Notes under the pieces: generated by a model
Database searches by the model: none
Told to the model about the DNA's origin: nothing
Seen by the model: only the letters and a program-made list of their open reading frames with translations
Assembly: GCA_902381685.1 (NCBI GenBank)
Contig: LR698958.1
Span: 351,451-415,450 of the forward strand
DNA: 64,000 nucleotides
Origin: Lachnospiraceae bacterium
GTDB taxonomy: Bacteria > Bacillota > Clostridia > Lachnospirales > Lachnospiraceae
Direction: 5' to 3'
In this document: piece by piece, positions 1 through 9,365 of the stretch
Position numbering within the stretch: the first letter of the stretch is position 1
How the letters are laid out: each line of letters begins with the position of its first letter
Program-made: the position numbers and the translations under genes

Positions 1-109
1 ACATAGTGATTAATTCTACTTTTATCTCTATTTTTGAAAGACTTATCAGCAGATTTCTTGCTGGCGGCAAATTATCAATATGAGTTAATAAAACAATTAC
101 TAATTTCAT
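1..109 (-). CDS. glycosyltransferase family 4-like protein (5' part only, runs off the left edge)
   Basis: The reading frame starts with ATG at 109 and stays open to the window edge, giving about 36 residues that begin MKLVIVLLTHIDNLPPARN. This N-terminus, a hydrophobic beta strand followed by LPPARN, resembles the first Rossmann strand and loop of GT4 enzymes. The start codon overlaps the stop of the upstream GT2 gene (ATGA) and AGGAGAAG precedes it, so it is translationally coupled and belongs to the same polysaccharide operon. The rest of the protein is outside the window, so the sugar specificity and even the exact family are not certain. Confidence 0.6.
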   Translation of the reverse strand, partial: MKLVIVLLTHIDNLPPARNLLISLSKIEIKVELITM

Positions 110-1104
110 CTTCTTCTCCTTTTATACTCTAAATCAACAACCCATCTTGCAAATGTAAATAAAAATATTTTAAAAAACTGATGACTATCATATGGATGAC
201 ATATACATTGCCACTTCACCTCAAATGGAGTAATCTTTGCTGTTTTTATCGCATCCTCTCTTTTTAATCGACCATATATCGATGTTAACTGATAGAATGA
301 AGAACATACGTATTTAAGAACCGATTTCTTAATATCTTTTGGCAATTGATATTTATCTAATACTTTTGTTTCTTTTTCTACAACATACAAAATATCTTCT
401 ATTTGTTTAAATTTTGGCGTTTTAGTAGCACTTCCTGTTCTTTTTCTATATGAATAAAATTCCACATCACTCTGATATACCCTACATTTTTTATCACAAA
501 CTAATGATTCCAAGAAAAATAATTGGTCTTCTTCATATGCAATACCAACTGGAAAAATCAATTTATTTCTTATCAAATAGTCTCTTCTAAAAAAACCTAG
601 CCATGGAACTACTTCATTAGCATGTTCTGACACAGATTTTTTCAAAAAGTCATATCCTGACAAAGTTTTATTAGAATATGAAATTTCAGGAAAAAGATGT
701 TTCTGATATGTTTTTGTGTCCTCCTCATAAATACCATACCACCCTCGTATAATATCTAAGTTTTCTTTTTCACATATTTCCAAAAAATCATTTGCGAACT
801 CTTTTTTAAAAAAGTCATCGCTATCTACAAAACATATGTATTCCCCTTGTGCTGCCAATAGCCCAGCATTTCTAGCAGAAGAAATTCCTCCATTCACTTT
901 ATGAATGACTTTAAGGTTCTCATATTGTTCCGCATACTTATCACATAGAACCACACTTTTATCTGTGGATCCATCATCAACTAAAATAATTTCAGATTGT
1001 TCTACATTCTGTGATAAAATGCTCTCAATACAGTTTTCAAGATATTTCTCCATATTGTAAACTGGAACAACAAATGATAACTTGATTTTGTTTTCTTTAT
1101 TCAT
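106..1104 (-). CDS. family 2 glycosyltransferase of the polysaccharide locus
   Basis: Transfers a sugar from a nucleotide-sugar donor to a lipid-linked oligosaccharide on the inner face of the membrane. The 332-residue protein opens with the GT2 strand SFVVPVYN (about residues 10-17), has the donor-binding DDGST (about 43-47), a conserved NAG in SSARNAGLL (about 78-81) and the metal-binding DSD in CFVDSDDFF (about 94-96). The basic C-terminus YKRRRR may lie against the membrane. It overlaps the polymerase gene upstream and the partial glycosyltransferase downstream by a few bases, as in a translationally coupled operon. Its AT-rich codon use matches the other glycosyltransferases here, not the housekeeping genes. 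Acceptor and donor cannot be told from the sequence. Confidence 0.88.
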   Translation of the reverse strand: MNKENKIKLSFVVPVYNMEKYLENCIESILSQNVEQSEIILVDDGSTDKSVVLCDKYAEQYENLKVIHKVNGGISSARNAGLLAAQGEYICFVDSDDFFKKEFANDFLEICEKENLDIIRGWYGIYEEDTKTYQKHLFPEISYSNKTLSGYDFLKKSVSEHANEVVPWLGFFRRDYLIRNKLIFPVGIAYEEDQLFFLESLVCDKKCRVYQSDVEFYSYRKRTGSATKTPKFKQIEDILYVVEKETKVLDKYQLPKDIKKSVLKYVCSSFYQLTSIYGRLKREDAIKTAKITPFEVKWQCICHPYDSHQFFKIFLFTFARWVVDLEYKRRRR

Positions 1105-2257
1105 AATGCTCCATTTCTTTCTTCTTTTTTTTCTCTTTATATCCTATAAATATTCCCGTAACTAACCACAAAAAATAGCATTTGGCGCCAGGACCAAACG
1201 GTGATTGTTCCTCAAAAATTCCATTTACCCACATAACAATCCCTAAACTTATAATGATATGACAAAATATTCTATAATCTTTTCTTTTATTGATATTCTT
1301 TATTCCTACATATAGTGGAAACAATGAATACAATAATACAGGAATTCCTCCTACTATACCATAACTCATTAAGACTGCTAATGGCATTGCTTCCAAATAA
1401 GTTCCGCCTGTTCCCACGCCCCAATATTGGCCAAAGTATCTTGCAAAAAATTCATAATGTATATCTCTATCAGATGTAATTGCTGAAAAATCATTTATAT
1501 CTTTATTATTAAGCATAATCTGATTGACATAAAGATTATATAAGGAATCATCTGTTAAAATAATTATAGCAATTATACTAATTATACACATCCCTATCGC
1601 TTTATAGAGAGGCTTTTTTATTACAAATAACACAATGTAAACAGTAATCAAAACCAGTGTAAGCAATGTACTCCGACTTTTCATCATTATAATCAAAGCA
1701 CAAAAAATCGAACACAAAACTATTGATATAATTTTATACCTTTCCATAAAAAATAAAATTAACAATATAATTGCAGTCAAAAAAATCTGTCCTGCGGAAT
1801 TTTTAGCACCATATAAATACCCACCAGTTCCTGCCCAATCTACACCTCTAAAAATATCAAAGTACAAATAGATAGCAACTATTAAGGCACTCAGTATAAA
1901 CGCACCTGAAATTTTTTGTAAATTAGCCTCATCTAAAAATCTACCTGCTAAGATTCCAATCAATAGAATAAATGTGCATAAGTTTATGGGTCTAAACAAA
2001 TCCGAGGAAGTATATCCCCCTTTGCCCAAAGATAATATTATACAATAAATATCAAAAAAAACAGGTATAATAAAATATTGAATTTTTATTCTATGATCAT
2101 GCAAAATCATTACAATTAGTAAAAGAAACCACGTACCTGAATATCCTAGACTCAATATACGATTATTGTATAATGTTGGAATTTGAGTTAAATTACATAA
2201 AACACAACCCAATATAATTAAATCTCTATATAATGAACTCCTTTTTATCAAAGTCAT
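1097..2257 (-). CDS. O-antigen ligase/polymerase-like membrane protein (Wzy candidate)
   Basis: A very hydrophobic protein of about 386 residues with roughly ten to eleven predicted membrane segments and one larger hydrophilic loop around residues 235-285 (DDSLYNLYVNQ to FGQYWGVGTGGTY). That layout, with a WGVGTGG motif in the loop, fits the O-antigen polymerase/ligase superfamily, which joins lipid-linked repeat units outside the membrane. Such proteins share little sequence, so the call rests on topology and on the surrounding capsule genes. The start is uncertain: an ATG at 2266 has no good ribosome site, the ATG at 2257 lies right behind GGGAGGA, and a TTG at 2251 has the best spacing. 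The 4-base gap to the upstream GT2 indicates one transcript. Confidence 0.72.
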   Translation of the reverse strand: MTLIKRSSLYRDLIILGCVLCNLTQIPTLYNNRILSLGYSGTWFLLLIVMILHDHRIKIQYFIIPVFFDIYCIILSLGKGGYTSSDLFRPINLCTFILLIGILAGRFLDEANLQKISGAFILSALIVAIYLYFDIFRGVDWAGTGGYLYGAKNSAGQIFLTAIILLILFFMERYKIISIVLCSIFCALIIMMKSRSTLLTLVLITVYIVLFVIKKPLYKAIGMCIISIIAIIILTDDSLYNLYVNQIMLNNKDINDFSAITSDRDIHYEFFARYFGQYWGVGTGGTYLEAMPLAVLMSYGIVGGIPVLLYSLFPLYVGIKNINKRKDYRIFCHIIISLGIVMWVNGIFEEQSPFGPGAKCYFLWLVTGIFIGYKEKKKKKEMEHYE

Positions 2258-2270
2258 TCCTCCCATTTAG

Positions 2271-3206
2271 TTAAAAATTAAATTCACCTTTTCTAATTTC
2301 ACTTCGATGCTTTTTTAAATAGTGCATGGCGTCTTTCATGTCTTGAGAACAATTATTTTTTATTCTTCGTTCAAAATAAATTCCCAAGTTACACCACCTC
2401 ATTGCTAACTCTGACTTCCAGCCCATTTGATGTTTATAGCTTAAATATGCTCTATGTATCACATACATAAATGTACTTTTTCTGCTTGGAGTACGAAACT
2501 CTTGGCTTGCCAAATGTTTTACATGAATATTACTGGACATAACACACTTCAAACACTCCTTTTTAGCCTTTTTATAATAACTATAACTAAAGTCTAGGTC
2601 TTCTGCATAAGCATACCCTATTAATTTTTCGTCCCACTTTATTTTCCAGTTTTCTACCAACGATTTACGAATTACAAAGAAAAATCCCATTGCCCACATA
2701 GTTTGTGTATTTTCTGTTATTTCATTAGGAAAACGTCCTAACATTGAAAGTGTTACATGACCTTTGTTTTTATTTATAAAAGATTTTGTTCCAAGAAAAT
2801 ATCCTATCTTTGAAGAAGACGTTGTCATATTATCATCTATACCAGCAATCATCGCAAAAGATCTATTCTGCATAAAATCATAAACATTTTTCACTGTATC
2901 TTCGTACACGTCAATATCATCATCAGAACAAATAATAATTTCTGCTTTTGCATAACCAAAAGCAGTGTTTCTTGCTTTGGTCAAAGATGCTTCTTCTTGA
3001 TATACATACTTCATCTCTACAATATTTCTATATTTTTCGACTACTTGTTTCACTTTTTCTTGCATTTTTTTTTCACTCTGATCAACCACCACTATTTGAC
3101 ACGGTATATATTTTGCACTCAAATAACTTTTTAATGTTCTTTCTAATGCTTTAGGTCTATTCATTGTTGGTATCAATACTGAGACTGCTAATTTTTTATT
3201 ACTCAT
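2271..3206 (-). CDS. family 2 glycosyltransferase
   Basis: A GT-A fold glycosyltransferase of 311 residues. It starts with VSVLIPTMNRP (about residues 8-18), followed by VVVDQS (about 39-44) in the donor-binding position and a triple-Asp SDDDIDV (about 93-99) as the metal site. The later AEDLDFSY (about 200-207) resembles the ED motif that supplies the catalytic base in GT2 enzymes. There are no membrane segments, so it should act at the cytoplasmic face on the growing lipid-linked repeat unit. It overlaps the GT4 gene upstream by 8 bases. Sugar and linkage cannot be predicted. Confidence 0.85.
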   Translation of the reverse strand: MSNKKLAVSVLIPTMNRPKALERTLKSYLSAKYIPCQIVVVDQSEKKMQEKVKQVVEKYRNIVEMKYVYQEEASLTKARNTAFGYAKAEIIICSDDDIDVYEDTVKNVYDFMQNRSFAMIAGIDDNMTTSSSKIGYFLGTKSFINKNKGHVTLSMLGRFPNEITENTQTMWAMGFFFVIRKSLVENWKIKWDEKLIGYAYAEDLDFSYSYYKKAKKECLKCVMSSNIHVKHLASQEFRTPSRKSTFMYVIHRAYLSYKHQMGWKSELAMRWCNLGIYFERRIKNNCSQDMKDAMHYLKKHRSEIRKGEFNF

Positions 3207-4311
3207 TATTTTCTTTCACTCCCTCTAATGCTATTAAATGTTTTTCTACCATTTTCTCAATAGTATATGAGTGCACAATATTTATACTTCGCATTCCCCA
3301 CCTCTCTATTGTTTCTTTACTATTAAGTATAGAGAGAATACTTGCAGTGAGTTTATCCACATTTTCTACGGGTATAATATAACCATTTTCATTATTTTTT
3401 ACTAATTCTAATGCAGCTGCACATCGTTCTGTTGATATAATAGGCAATCCACATGCCATGGCTTCTTCTATTACCAATCCCCAAATATCTTCTCTTGTAG
3501 GCAAAACAAATATATCTGCCGCATTATAATATTCTTTTAGTTCATACTTGTCTTTGAAACCAATAAAATGAATATTATGTAATTCATATTTCTTTTTAAT
3601 TTGCATATATTCTTCCGTAGGCAACCCTCCCACAAAATATATTCCTATATCATTCGGAAGTTCTTTAGCCGCTTCAAGAAGAAGATCAAATCCTTTTCTA
3701 TAAATAAATTGTCCAACTGTTAAAACTACTTTTTCTTCACAAATTCCTAACTTACTTCTAATTTCTCGTTTAGTTCCAAAAGGAGTGGGCCTTTCCATAA
3801 TGTCCTTCTCTTTAAGTGAACTGAATGGATAAAGAACGAGTTTATCCACATTTGCACCATATTGCAAATAATAATCATCGCAAGTTTTCCCCGTACTAAA
3901 ATATCGTCTTGCTCCTGATATAAAAAATTTTTTGATTTTTTCTTTTATGCCCTGCCCATTCTTCGCAAATCCACCATCACATTCCAAATAATATGGTATT
4001 TTATGCCTTTTCATATATTGAATCGCCCACATCCCCGTTGGTGTGGTAAAAGTAGTACAAATAATATGTTCAAATGATTTATCTCTAATATACTTTGTAA
4101 CCTCAGGACAAAACGCTGTATCTACTGAAATTGTTTTTCCCCTTAAAAAAATACCTCTAAATGTATTAAATTGATATTTTTTCCATGATTCATCTCTCTC
4201 GTCTGAAGTTGTTTTTTCAAAAAGCACTGTCAAATCACAATATTTACCAAGTTCATTAAAAAAGTCAACTCGATACGGAGATGGAACATTTGATAAAAAT
4301 AAAAGTTTCAT
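3199..4311 (-). CDS. family 4 glycosyltransferase
   Basis: A GT-B fold retaining glycosyltransferase of 370 residues. The N-terminal domain begins MKLLFLSNVPSPYRVDFF, and the C-terminal GT4 domain has the usual LTVGQFIYRKGFDLLLEA strand-helix (about residue 200) and the donor-binding stretch EEAMACGLPII (about 290-300), where the first Glu contacts the nucleotide sugar. No membrane helix is evident, so it probably associates peripherally. It sits in the middle of the glycosyltransferase series. A gap of about 100 bases to the next upstream gene (4312-4412) is AT-rich and I see no clear promoter in it. Specificity is unknown. Confidence 0.87.
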   Translation of the reverse strand: MKLLFLSNVPSPYRVDFFNELGKYCDLTVLFEKTTSDERDESWKKYQFNTFRGIFLRGKTISVDTAFCPEVTKYIRDKSFEHIICTTFTTPTGMWAIQYMKRHKIPYYLECDGGFAKNGQGIKEKIKKFFISGARRYFSTGKTCDDYYLQYGANVDKLVLYPFSSLKEKDIMERPTPFGTKREIRSKLGICEEKVVLTVGQFIYRKGFDLLLEAAKELPNDIGIYFVGGLPTEEYMQIKKKYELHNIHFIGFKDKYELKEYYNAADIFVLPTREDIWGLVIEEAMACGLPIISTERCAAALELVKNNENGYIIPVENVDKLTASILSILNSKETIERWGMRSINIVHSYTIEKMVEKHLIALEGVKENNE

Positions 4312-4412
4312 ATACTTATTTTTCCTTTATATATTTAAATAGACTTTGAGTGTATATTTACCCTTAATATTACATCGGAAATATATTTTCTAATAAAAAT
4401 TATAAATCCGCT

Positions 4413-5612
4413 CTATTCATTCAATACTTTCTTATCATCTGCTAAATATTCAGATAAATAAATTTTAACTGTAGTTTGTTTATCGATAACCGAAACTTGT
4501 CTTTTAGGCAATTTTTTTTTATAAACTTGCTCAATCTTTTCTACTATCTGATCAATATTCCCTCTTTCAACTACAATACAGTTATTACTTGCACTCTCTG
4601 GGCTTCCTCCTGTATTATAAGTTAATACGCAAAGACCACATGCATTTGCTTCTATATTTACTGTTGGGTAATTTTCGCAATATGATAGATTTAAAAATAT
4701 ATCCGATGTACTATAAATATACGCAAGTTCTTTTATACTTGATGTACGCCCTATCCCTAATATATTTTCTGGCAAAGATTTAATTTGTTTATCAGCAAGC
4801 CCAACTAAAACAATCTTATAATTCTTATTCAATCTTCCAGATAATTCTATGAAATCAGAGTATCCCTTCATATCATTCCAAGAAGTTGCACATCCTAAAA
4901 CAAGAAACTTGTTTTCTAAATGATAAACTTTTCGAAAATCATTATTTAACAGTTTAAATTGGCTTGTATCAATCCCATTATGTATAACCTTTACTGGATA
5001 TTTACTTAGAAAAGATTTTTTTACCAGTCCAGCAAGCCAATTCGATGGTGTAATAATAGTCATATTAGGAATACCAGTGAAAATTTTTTTCTTTTTTCCC
5101 CAATTTTTCTGTGACGCATCAATAATTGTTTTAGGATATTCTTTCATTTGAGGACAGTTATAACAACCTTGAATCCAGCGTTCGCATTGAACAGCATCAC
5201 AATATGCTGAATGCCCTGTAAACGCCCAACAATCATGAAGAGTCCATATGATTTTTTTTCCATATTTTTTTAAATATTCAAATAAAACTTCAATATTAAC
5301 ATAATACCCATGAATATTATGTAAATGTATGATATCTGGATCGTATTTCTTAACCCATTCAACAAATTTTATAGTAGCCCTTTTACTTCCAAATCCTGCT
5401 CCATCAAGCAACCTAGCCTTGACTCCGTGAAGTCTTACATCTATGTCTGTTCCTATTCTAATAGCATATTTTTGAAACTTTTCTGGAACCTCTTCTCTGC
5501 CATATGCGATTCGTACTTCATGTCCCTGTTTCTCTAACTCTACAGCCAAATCCGTACAAATCCTACCTGTACTCCGAATACCACAAACAACATTTATCAT
5601 TAAAATTTTCAT
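4413..5612 (-). CDS. family 4 glycosyltransferase
   Basis: A 399-residue GT-B glycosyltransferase. The N-terminus MKILMINVVCGIRSTGRI and the loop IHLHNIHGYYVN (about 95-106), followed by WTLHDCWAFTGHSAYC, are typical of GT4 enzymes in capsule loci that carry several cysteines in this loop (C161/C167-like CERWIQGCYNCP). The C-terminal domain has the NIEANACGL donor-binding motif (about residues 323-331). Its start overlaps the stop of the phosphoglycosyltransferase fusion by 4 bases (ATGA), so the two are coupled. It probably adds the second or third sugar of the repeat unit, by inference from gene order only. Confidence 0.86.
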   Translation of the reverse strand: MKILMINVVCGIRSTGRICTDLAVELEKQGHEVRIAYGREEVPEKFQKYAIRIGTDIDVRLHGVKARLLDGAGFGSKRATIKFVEWVKKYDPDIIHLHNIHGYYVNIEVLFEYLKKYGKKIIWTLHDCWAFTGHSAYCDAVQCERWIQGCYNCPQMKEYPKTIIDASQKNWGKKKKIFTGIPNMTIITPSNWLAGLVKKSFLSKYPVKVIHNGIDTSQFKLLNNDFRKVYHLENKFLVLGCATSWNDMKGYSDFIELSGRLNKNYKIVLVGLADKQIKSLPENILGIGRTSSIKELAYIYSTSDIFLNLSYCENYPTVNIEANACGLCVLTYNTGGSPESASNNCIVVERGNIDQIVEKIEQVYKKKLPKRQVSVIDKQTTVKIYLSEYLADDKKVLNE

Positions 5613-7453
5613 ATATTACTATCCTCTAAAAATAAATACGCTTCAAACTTATCCATAAATTTTTCCTGTTCAAAATGCTTCTCATAATATATCTTCGCAT
5701 TTTCTCCCATCATATTTTTATCTGGATTTTTTATAAATCTTCTGATATTTTCCGCCAATATCTCTGCATCTTCTGCTTTACCACAATATCCACATTTTGC
5801 ATCTTCAATTACTTTCTTCGTTTCTCCATCAATAGCACCAATAATCGGTTTTCCAACTGCCATATAAGATTGTACTTTTCCTGGTAATGTCATGCTGAGA
5901 ATAGGATCTGCTTGTAGCGTAATAAGCATAGCATCTGCTTTTTCATAAAAACTCGGCATTTCTTCCAATGGTCTTCTTCCATAAAACACCACATTATCTT
6001 CATTCTCACTTATCTTTTGAAGTTTTTCCAATTCTGTTCCACTACCAATAACGTGAATTTTTACTGGTTCATTTTTTAATAACGAAGCCGCTTTAATAAT
6101 AGTTTCTACGCTTTGAGCCGCTCCAATATTTCCAGCAAACATAAAGTCAAAAGCACCTGATTCTTGCTTCTTTGGAACTTTTTCAAAAATCCCCTCCGCA
6201 TATTGTGGAAGATATGCTATTTTCTCCTTTGCAATATCAAATTCCTGCTGCAGATATGTAGAAAACATACGAGATGTAATCAATATCTCATCCATCTTCT
6301 TATATATTCTTTTACTGACATAATGATAATATGTATAGAGTATCGATTCCCTTTTCACTCCCCCCGCAATAAGGCTCTCTGGCCATAAATCAAGACAATA
6401 CATTATAACTGGCACTTTATATTTCTTTTTATAAGCAATCGCTGCATGAGCCATCATTACCGGAGATAATTGATTACAAAATACCACATCAAATGATTTT
6501 CCGTCTGAAGTTTTACATTTTTTTGAAAGAACATACTTCACCGAAGAAATCACATAACTATAATAGTTAAACATTCTCTTCACCGCACCAGTCTGTCGAG
6601 GAATTGTATAACATCGATGTACTTTAACTCCATTGATCACTTCATCAATTTTTTTACCTTTTCCATATCCGTTGTACAAAATACCTTCCGGATAGTTCGG
6701 ATATCCTGTAACAACTTGTACCTCATGTCCTCGCCTAACCATTTCTTCACAAATATCGGAAATACGAAATGGTTCTGGTTTATAATACTGACATACTACA
6801 AGAATCTTTTTTTTTTCATTTGCAGAGTCTGCATCTTCACTATTCTTACCTATTTCACCTGTTCCGCCTTCTACCACTCCTTCTGACTTTAAAACAGAAA
6901 AAATAGTGCGCACAAAACAAATAGCGTCCATACGGAAACTCATATGTTTTACATAAAAACCATCTAATTTTGCCTTTACTTCAATTTCTAATTCATCGCG
7001 TCCATGTACCTGTGCCCAACCCGTAAGTCCCGGTGTGACATCATTTGCCCCATACTTATCTCGCTCAGCAAGTAAATCATATTGATTCCAAAGTGCCGGA
7101 CGTGGTCCGATAATACTCATATCGCCTTTTAAGATATTAATAATTTGAGGAAGTTCATCTAATGATGTTTTTCTTAAAAATTTTCCGATTTTTGTAATAT
7201 ACTGATCCGGATTAGAAAGTAAATGTGTCGGCATATCTTTTGGTGTGTCGATTCTCATCGTTCTAAATTTCAGTATATTAAAATATTTTTTATGTAATCC
7301 TACACGTTTTTGTTTGAATAAAACCGGTCCGGGTGATGTTATTTTAATGGCAATACATATGATTAAGTAAACGGGTGATAACAAAATCAGTCCCACTAAT
7401 GAACAAATAATATCTATACTTCTTTTTATTTTCAAATAATGATTCTGTTCCAT
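5609..7453 (-). CDS. bifunctional initiating phosphoglycosyltransferase fused to a GT4 glycosyltransferase
   Basis: Residues 1 to about 205 are a monotopic bacterial sugar transferase: re-entrant membrane helix (about 13-38), basic RKF region, the SLDELPQ motif with the catalytic Asp99-Glu100 dyad, and the GPRPAL and PGLTGWAQVHGRDEL motifs. It would move a phospho-sugar from a UDP-sugar to undecaprenyl phosphate. After a hydrophilic linker (about 206-220) a full GT4 enzyme follows (about 221-614), with the NYPEGI motif near its start and LPGKVQSYMAVGKPII in the donor site, closest in style to WbuB-like enzymes. The fusion would pass the first lipid-linked sugar straight to the second-sugar step. 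The dehydratase gene lies 4 bases upstream and probably makes the first sugar. Both domains look complete. Confidence 0.9.
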   Translation of the reverse strand: MEQNHYLKIKRSIDIICSLVGLILLSPVYLIICIAIKITSPGPVLFKQKRVGLHKKYFNILKFRTMRIDTPKDMPTHLLSNPDQYITKIGKFLRKTSLDELPQIINILKGDMSIIGPRPALWNQYDLLAERDKYGANDVTPGLTGWAQVHGRDELEIEVKAKLDGFYVKHMSFRMDAICFVRTIFSVLKSEGVVEGGTGEIGKNSEDADSANEKKKILVVCQYYKPEPFRISDICEEMVRRGHEVQVVTGYPNYPEGILYNGYGKGKKIDEVINGVKVHRCYTIPRQTGAVKRMFNYYSYVISSVKYVLSKKCKTSDGKSFDVVFCNQLSPVMMAHAAIAYKKKYKVPVIMYCLDLWPESLIAGGVKRESILYTYYHYVSKRIYKKMDEILITSRMFSTYLQQEFDIAKEKIAYLPQYAEGIFEKVPKKQESGAFDFMFAGNIGAAQSVETIIKAASLLKNEPVKIHVIGSGTELEKLQKISENEDNVVFYGRRPLEEMPSFYEKADAMLITLQADPILSMTLPGKVQSYMAVGKPIIGAIDGETKKVIEDAKCGYCGKAEDAEILAENIRRFIKNPDKNMMGENAKIYYEKHFEQEKFMDKFEAYLFLEDSNI

Positions 7454-7457
7454 TCCT

Positions 7458-9320
7458 CTACTCCTCTTTCATCACATACGTCGGCACCATCTCTTTCACC
7501 ATCTGGCGAATTAACTCGCTGTCCTTATCCGAAGCCGCTTTCAATTCCTTCAACTGTCTCATAAATACAGCCTCGTTCATATCAATCGGTTTTCCTATAT
7601 GAATCAGGTTGTTATCCGTTGCCTGCAAACCTTCCTCGTCCATGAGAAGTTCTTCGTATAATTTTTCTCCCGGACGAAGTCCCGTATATTTAATTTCAAT
7701 ATCTTCCCCTACTTTAAATCCCGAAAAGCGGATAAGATTTTTCGCCAAATCTGCTATTTTCACAGGTTCTCCCATGTCTAAAACGAATATTTCCCCACCT
7801 TTGGCGTACGCTCCCGCCTGCAGTACCAAAGATACCGCTTCCGGAATCGTCATAAAATATCTGATAATGTCAGGGTGCGTAACCGTGACCGGTCCTCCCT
7901 CTGCAATCTGCTTCTTAAATAAGGGAATAACACTTCCGTTACTTCCGAGAACGTTTCCGAAACGAACCGCAACAAATTCTGTCGGGTAGAATTTGTCCAA
8001 CGTCTGTACAATCATTTCACACATACGTTTGGACGCTCCCATGATATTTGTTGGGTTTACCGCCTTGTCCGTTGAAATGAGAACGAAACGCTCAACACCG
8101 TGTTTTCCTGCTGCTGATGCAGTTTTATATGTACCAAATACATTGTTTTTAATCGCCTCGTTCGGGTTGTCTTCCATTAACGGCACATGTTTGTGCGCTG
8201 CCGCATGGTAAACAACATTTGGTCTGTATTTATCCATGATTTCATTGATTCTGTGGGTATTTCTCACTGAAGCAATCAGAGCCACAAGATCCAATTCAGG
8301 ATATTTTCTCTTCAGTTCCTGTTGAATCTCATAGATATTGTTTTCGTAAATATCCACAATAATCAACTGTTTTACACCATGTCCTGCAAGTTGGCGACAG
8401 ATTTCACTGCCGATGGAGCCGCCTCCGCCTGTTACAAGTACGACTTTGTTTTGTACATATCCTAAAATTTCATTTAAGTTTACTTTTATCTGTTCTCTTC
8501 CGAGCAAATCTCCGATTTCTACATCACGAAGTTGGGATACGCTCACCTCTCCGCTCACCAGTTGATACATTCCCGGAAGAATGCGGATTTTACATTCTGT
8601 ATGCTGGCAAAGGTCTACAATTTCTTTAATCGTAGATTTCGGCGCCGAAGGCATTGCGATAATAATTTTGGTTATCCCATATCTTTCAACTGCGGAGATA
8701 ATGTCTTTCTTTCCGCCTACTACAAGGCAGCCTTGAACATATTTCCCCTTTTTTGCCGGATCATCATCTATCATACAGCATACTCTTCTCTTTAATGTCT
8801 CGTTCAAACGCAATTCCTTTACAATGGCTGCACCCGCATCTCCCGCACCGATTACCATTACATTGGACATTTCTTTTCTGTTTCTGATAAAATATTCCGT
8901 TTTCATAAATCGCACAAAGCGATAGAAGAATCGAATGCCAATCATCATTGCAAGAAGGAACATTGTATATAAAATATCGTAACTTCTCGGAACAGGATTT
9001 TGGAATGCCCTCATTCCAACCGCATTTACAATTCCCGATATAACAACTGCAAGAGTTATATTTACCAGTTCATTTACGCTTGCGTATTTCCAAAGACTTG
9101 TGTACAAGTGAAATGCATAAAAGATTGCTATTGTACAAATAATATTAATTCCTGCATACTGGTATATGGATTCCAGAAAAATTCTGTCAATGTCTGCAAA
9201 AACTAATTCAAAACGAAGCCACAATGCAAGAAATGACGATAACATTATGGCTATGATATCTCCTGCCAGCAGTAATATGACGCGCATATGCCACTGAGTA
9301 TTTTTTTCAGTTCTTTTCAT
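7458..9320 (-). CDS. membrane-bound UDP-sugar 4,6-dehydratase/epimerase (CapD/EpsC/PglF type)
   Basis: Four to five N-terminal membrane helices (about residues 10-135) precede a CoA-binding-like Rossmann domain (GAGDAGAAI, about 158) and a catalytic extended-SDR domain starting with TGGGGSIGSE (about 294-303). The active-site segment ISTDKAVNPTNIMGASK has the Asp-Lys pair and the Met in place of the usual SDR Tyr, as in PglF-type 4,6-dehydratases. The likely product is a UDP-4-keto-6-deoxy-HexNAc, which would feed the phosphoglycosyltransferase encoded next. The annotated start at 9335 is unlikely because AGGAGG lies inside its first codons; the ATG at 9320 (or 9323) has the right spacing. 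Full family length of about 620 residues. Confidence 0.92.
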   Translation of the reverse strand: MKRTEKNTQWHMRVILLLAGDIIAIMLSSFLALWLRFELVFADIDRIFLESIYQYAGINIICTIAIFYAFHLYTSLWKYASVNELVNITLAVVISGIVNAVGMRAFQNPVPRSYDILYTMFLLAMMIGIRFFYRFVRFMKTEYFIRNRKEMSNVMVIGAGDAGAAIVKELRLNETLKRRVCCMIDDDPAKKGKYVQGCLVVGGKKDIISAVERYGITKIIIAMPSAPKSTIKEIVDLCQHTECKIRILPGMYQLVSGEVSVSQLRDVEIGDLLGREQIKVNLNEILGYVQNKVVLVTGGGGSIGSEICRQLAGHGVKQLIIVDIYENNIYEIQQELKRKYPELDLVALIASVRNTHRINEIMDKYRPNVVYHAAAHKHVPLMEDNPNEAIKNNVFGTYKTASAAGKHGVERFVLISTDKAVNPTNIMGASKRMCEMIVQTLDKFYPTEFVAVRFGNVLGSNGSVIPLFKKQIAEGGPVTVTHPDIIRYFMTIPEAVSLVLQAGAYAKGGEIFVLDMGEPVKIADLAKNLIRFSGFKVGEDIEIKYTGLRPGEKLYEELLMDEEGLQATDNNLIHIGKPIDMNEAVFMRQLKELKAASDKDSELIRQMVKEMVPTYVMKEE

Positions 9321-9365
9321 CATTTGCCTCCTCATATTTTTCCATTACTTTATCTCATTTTAATA

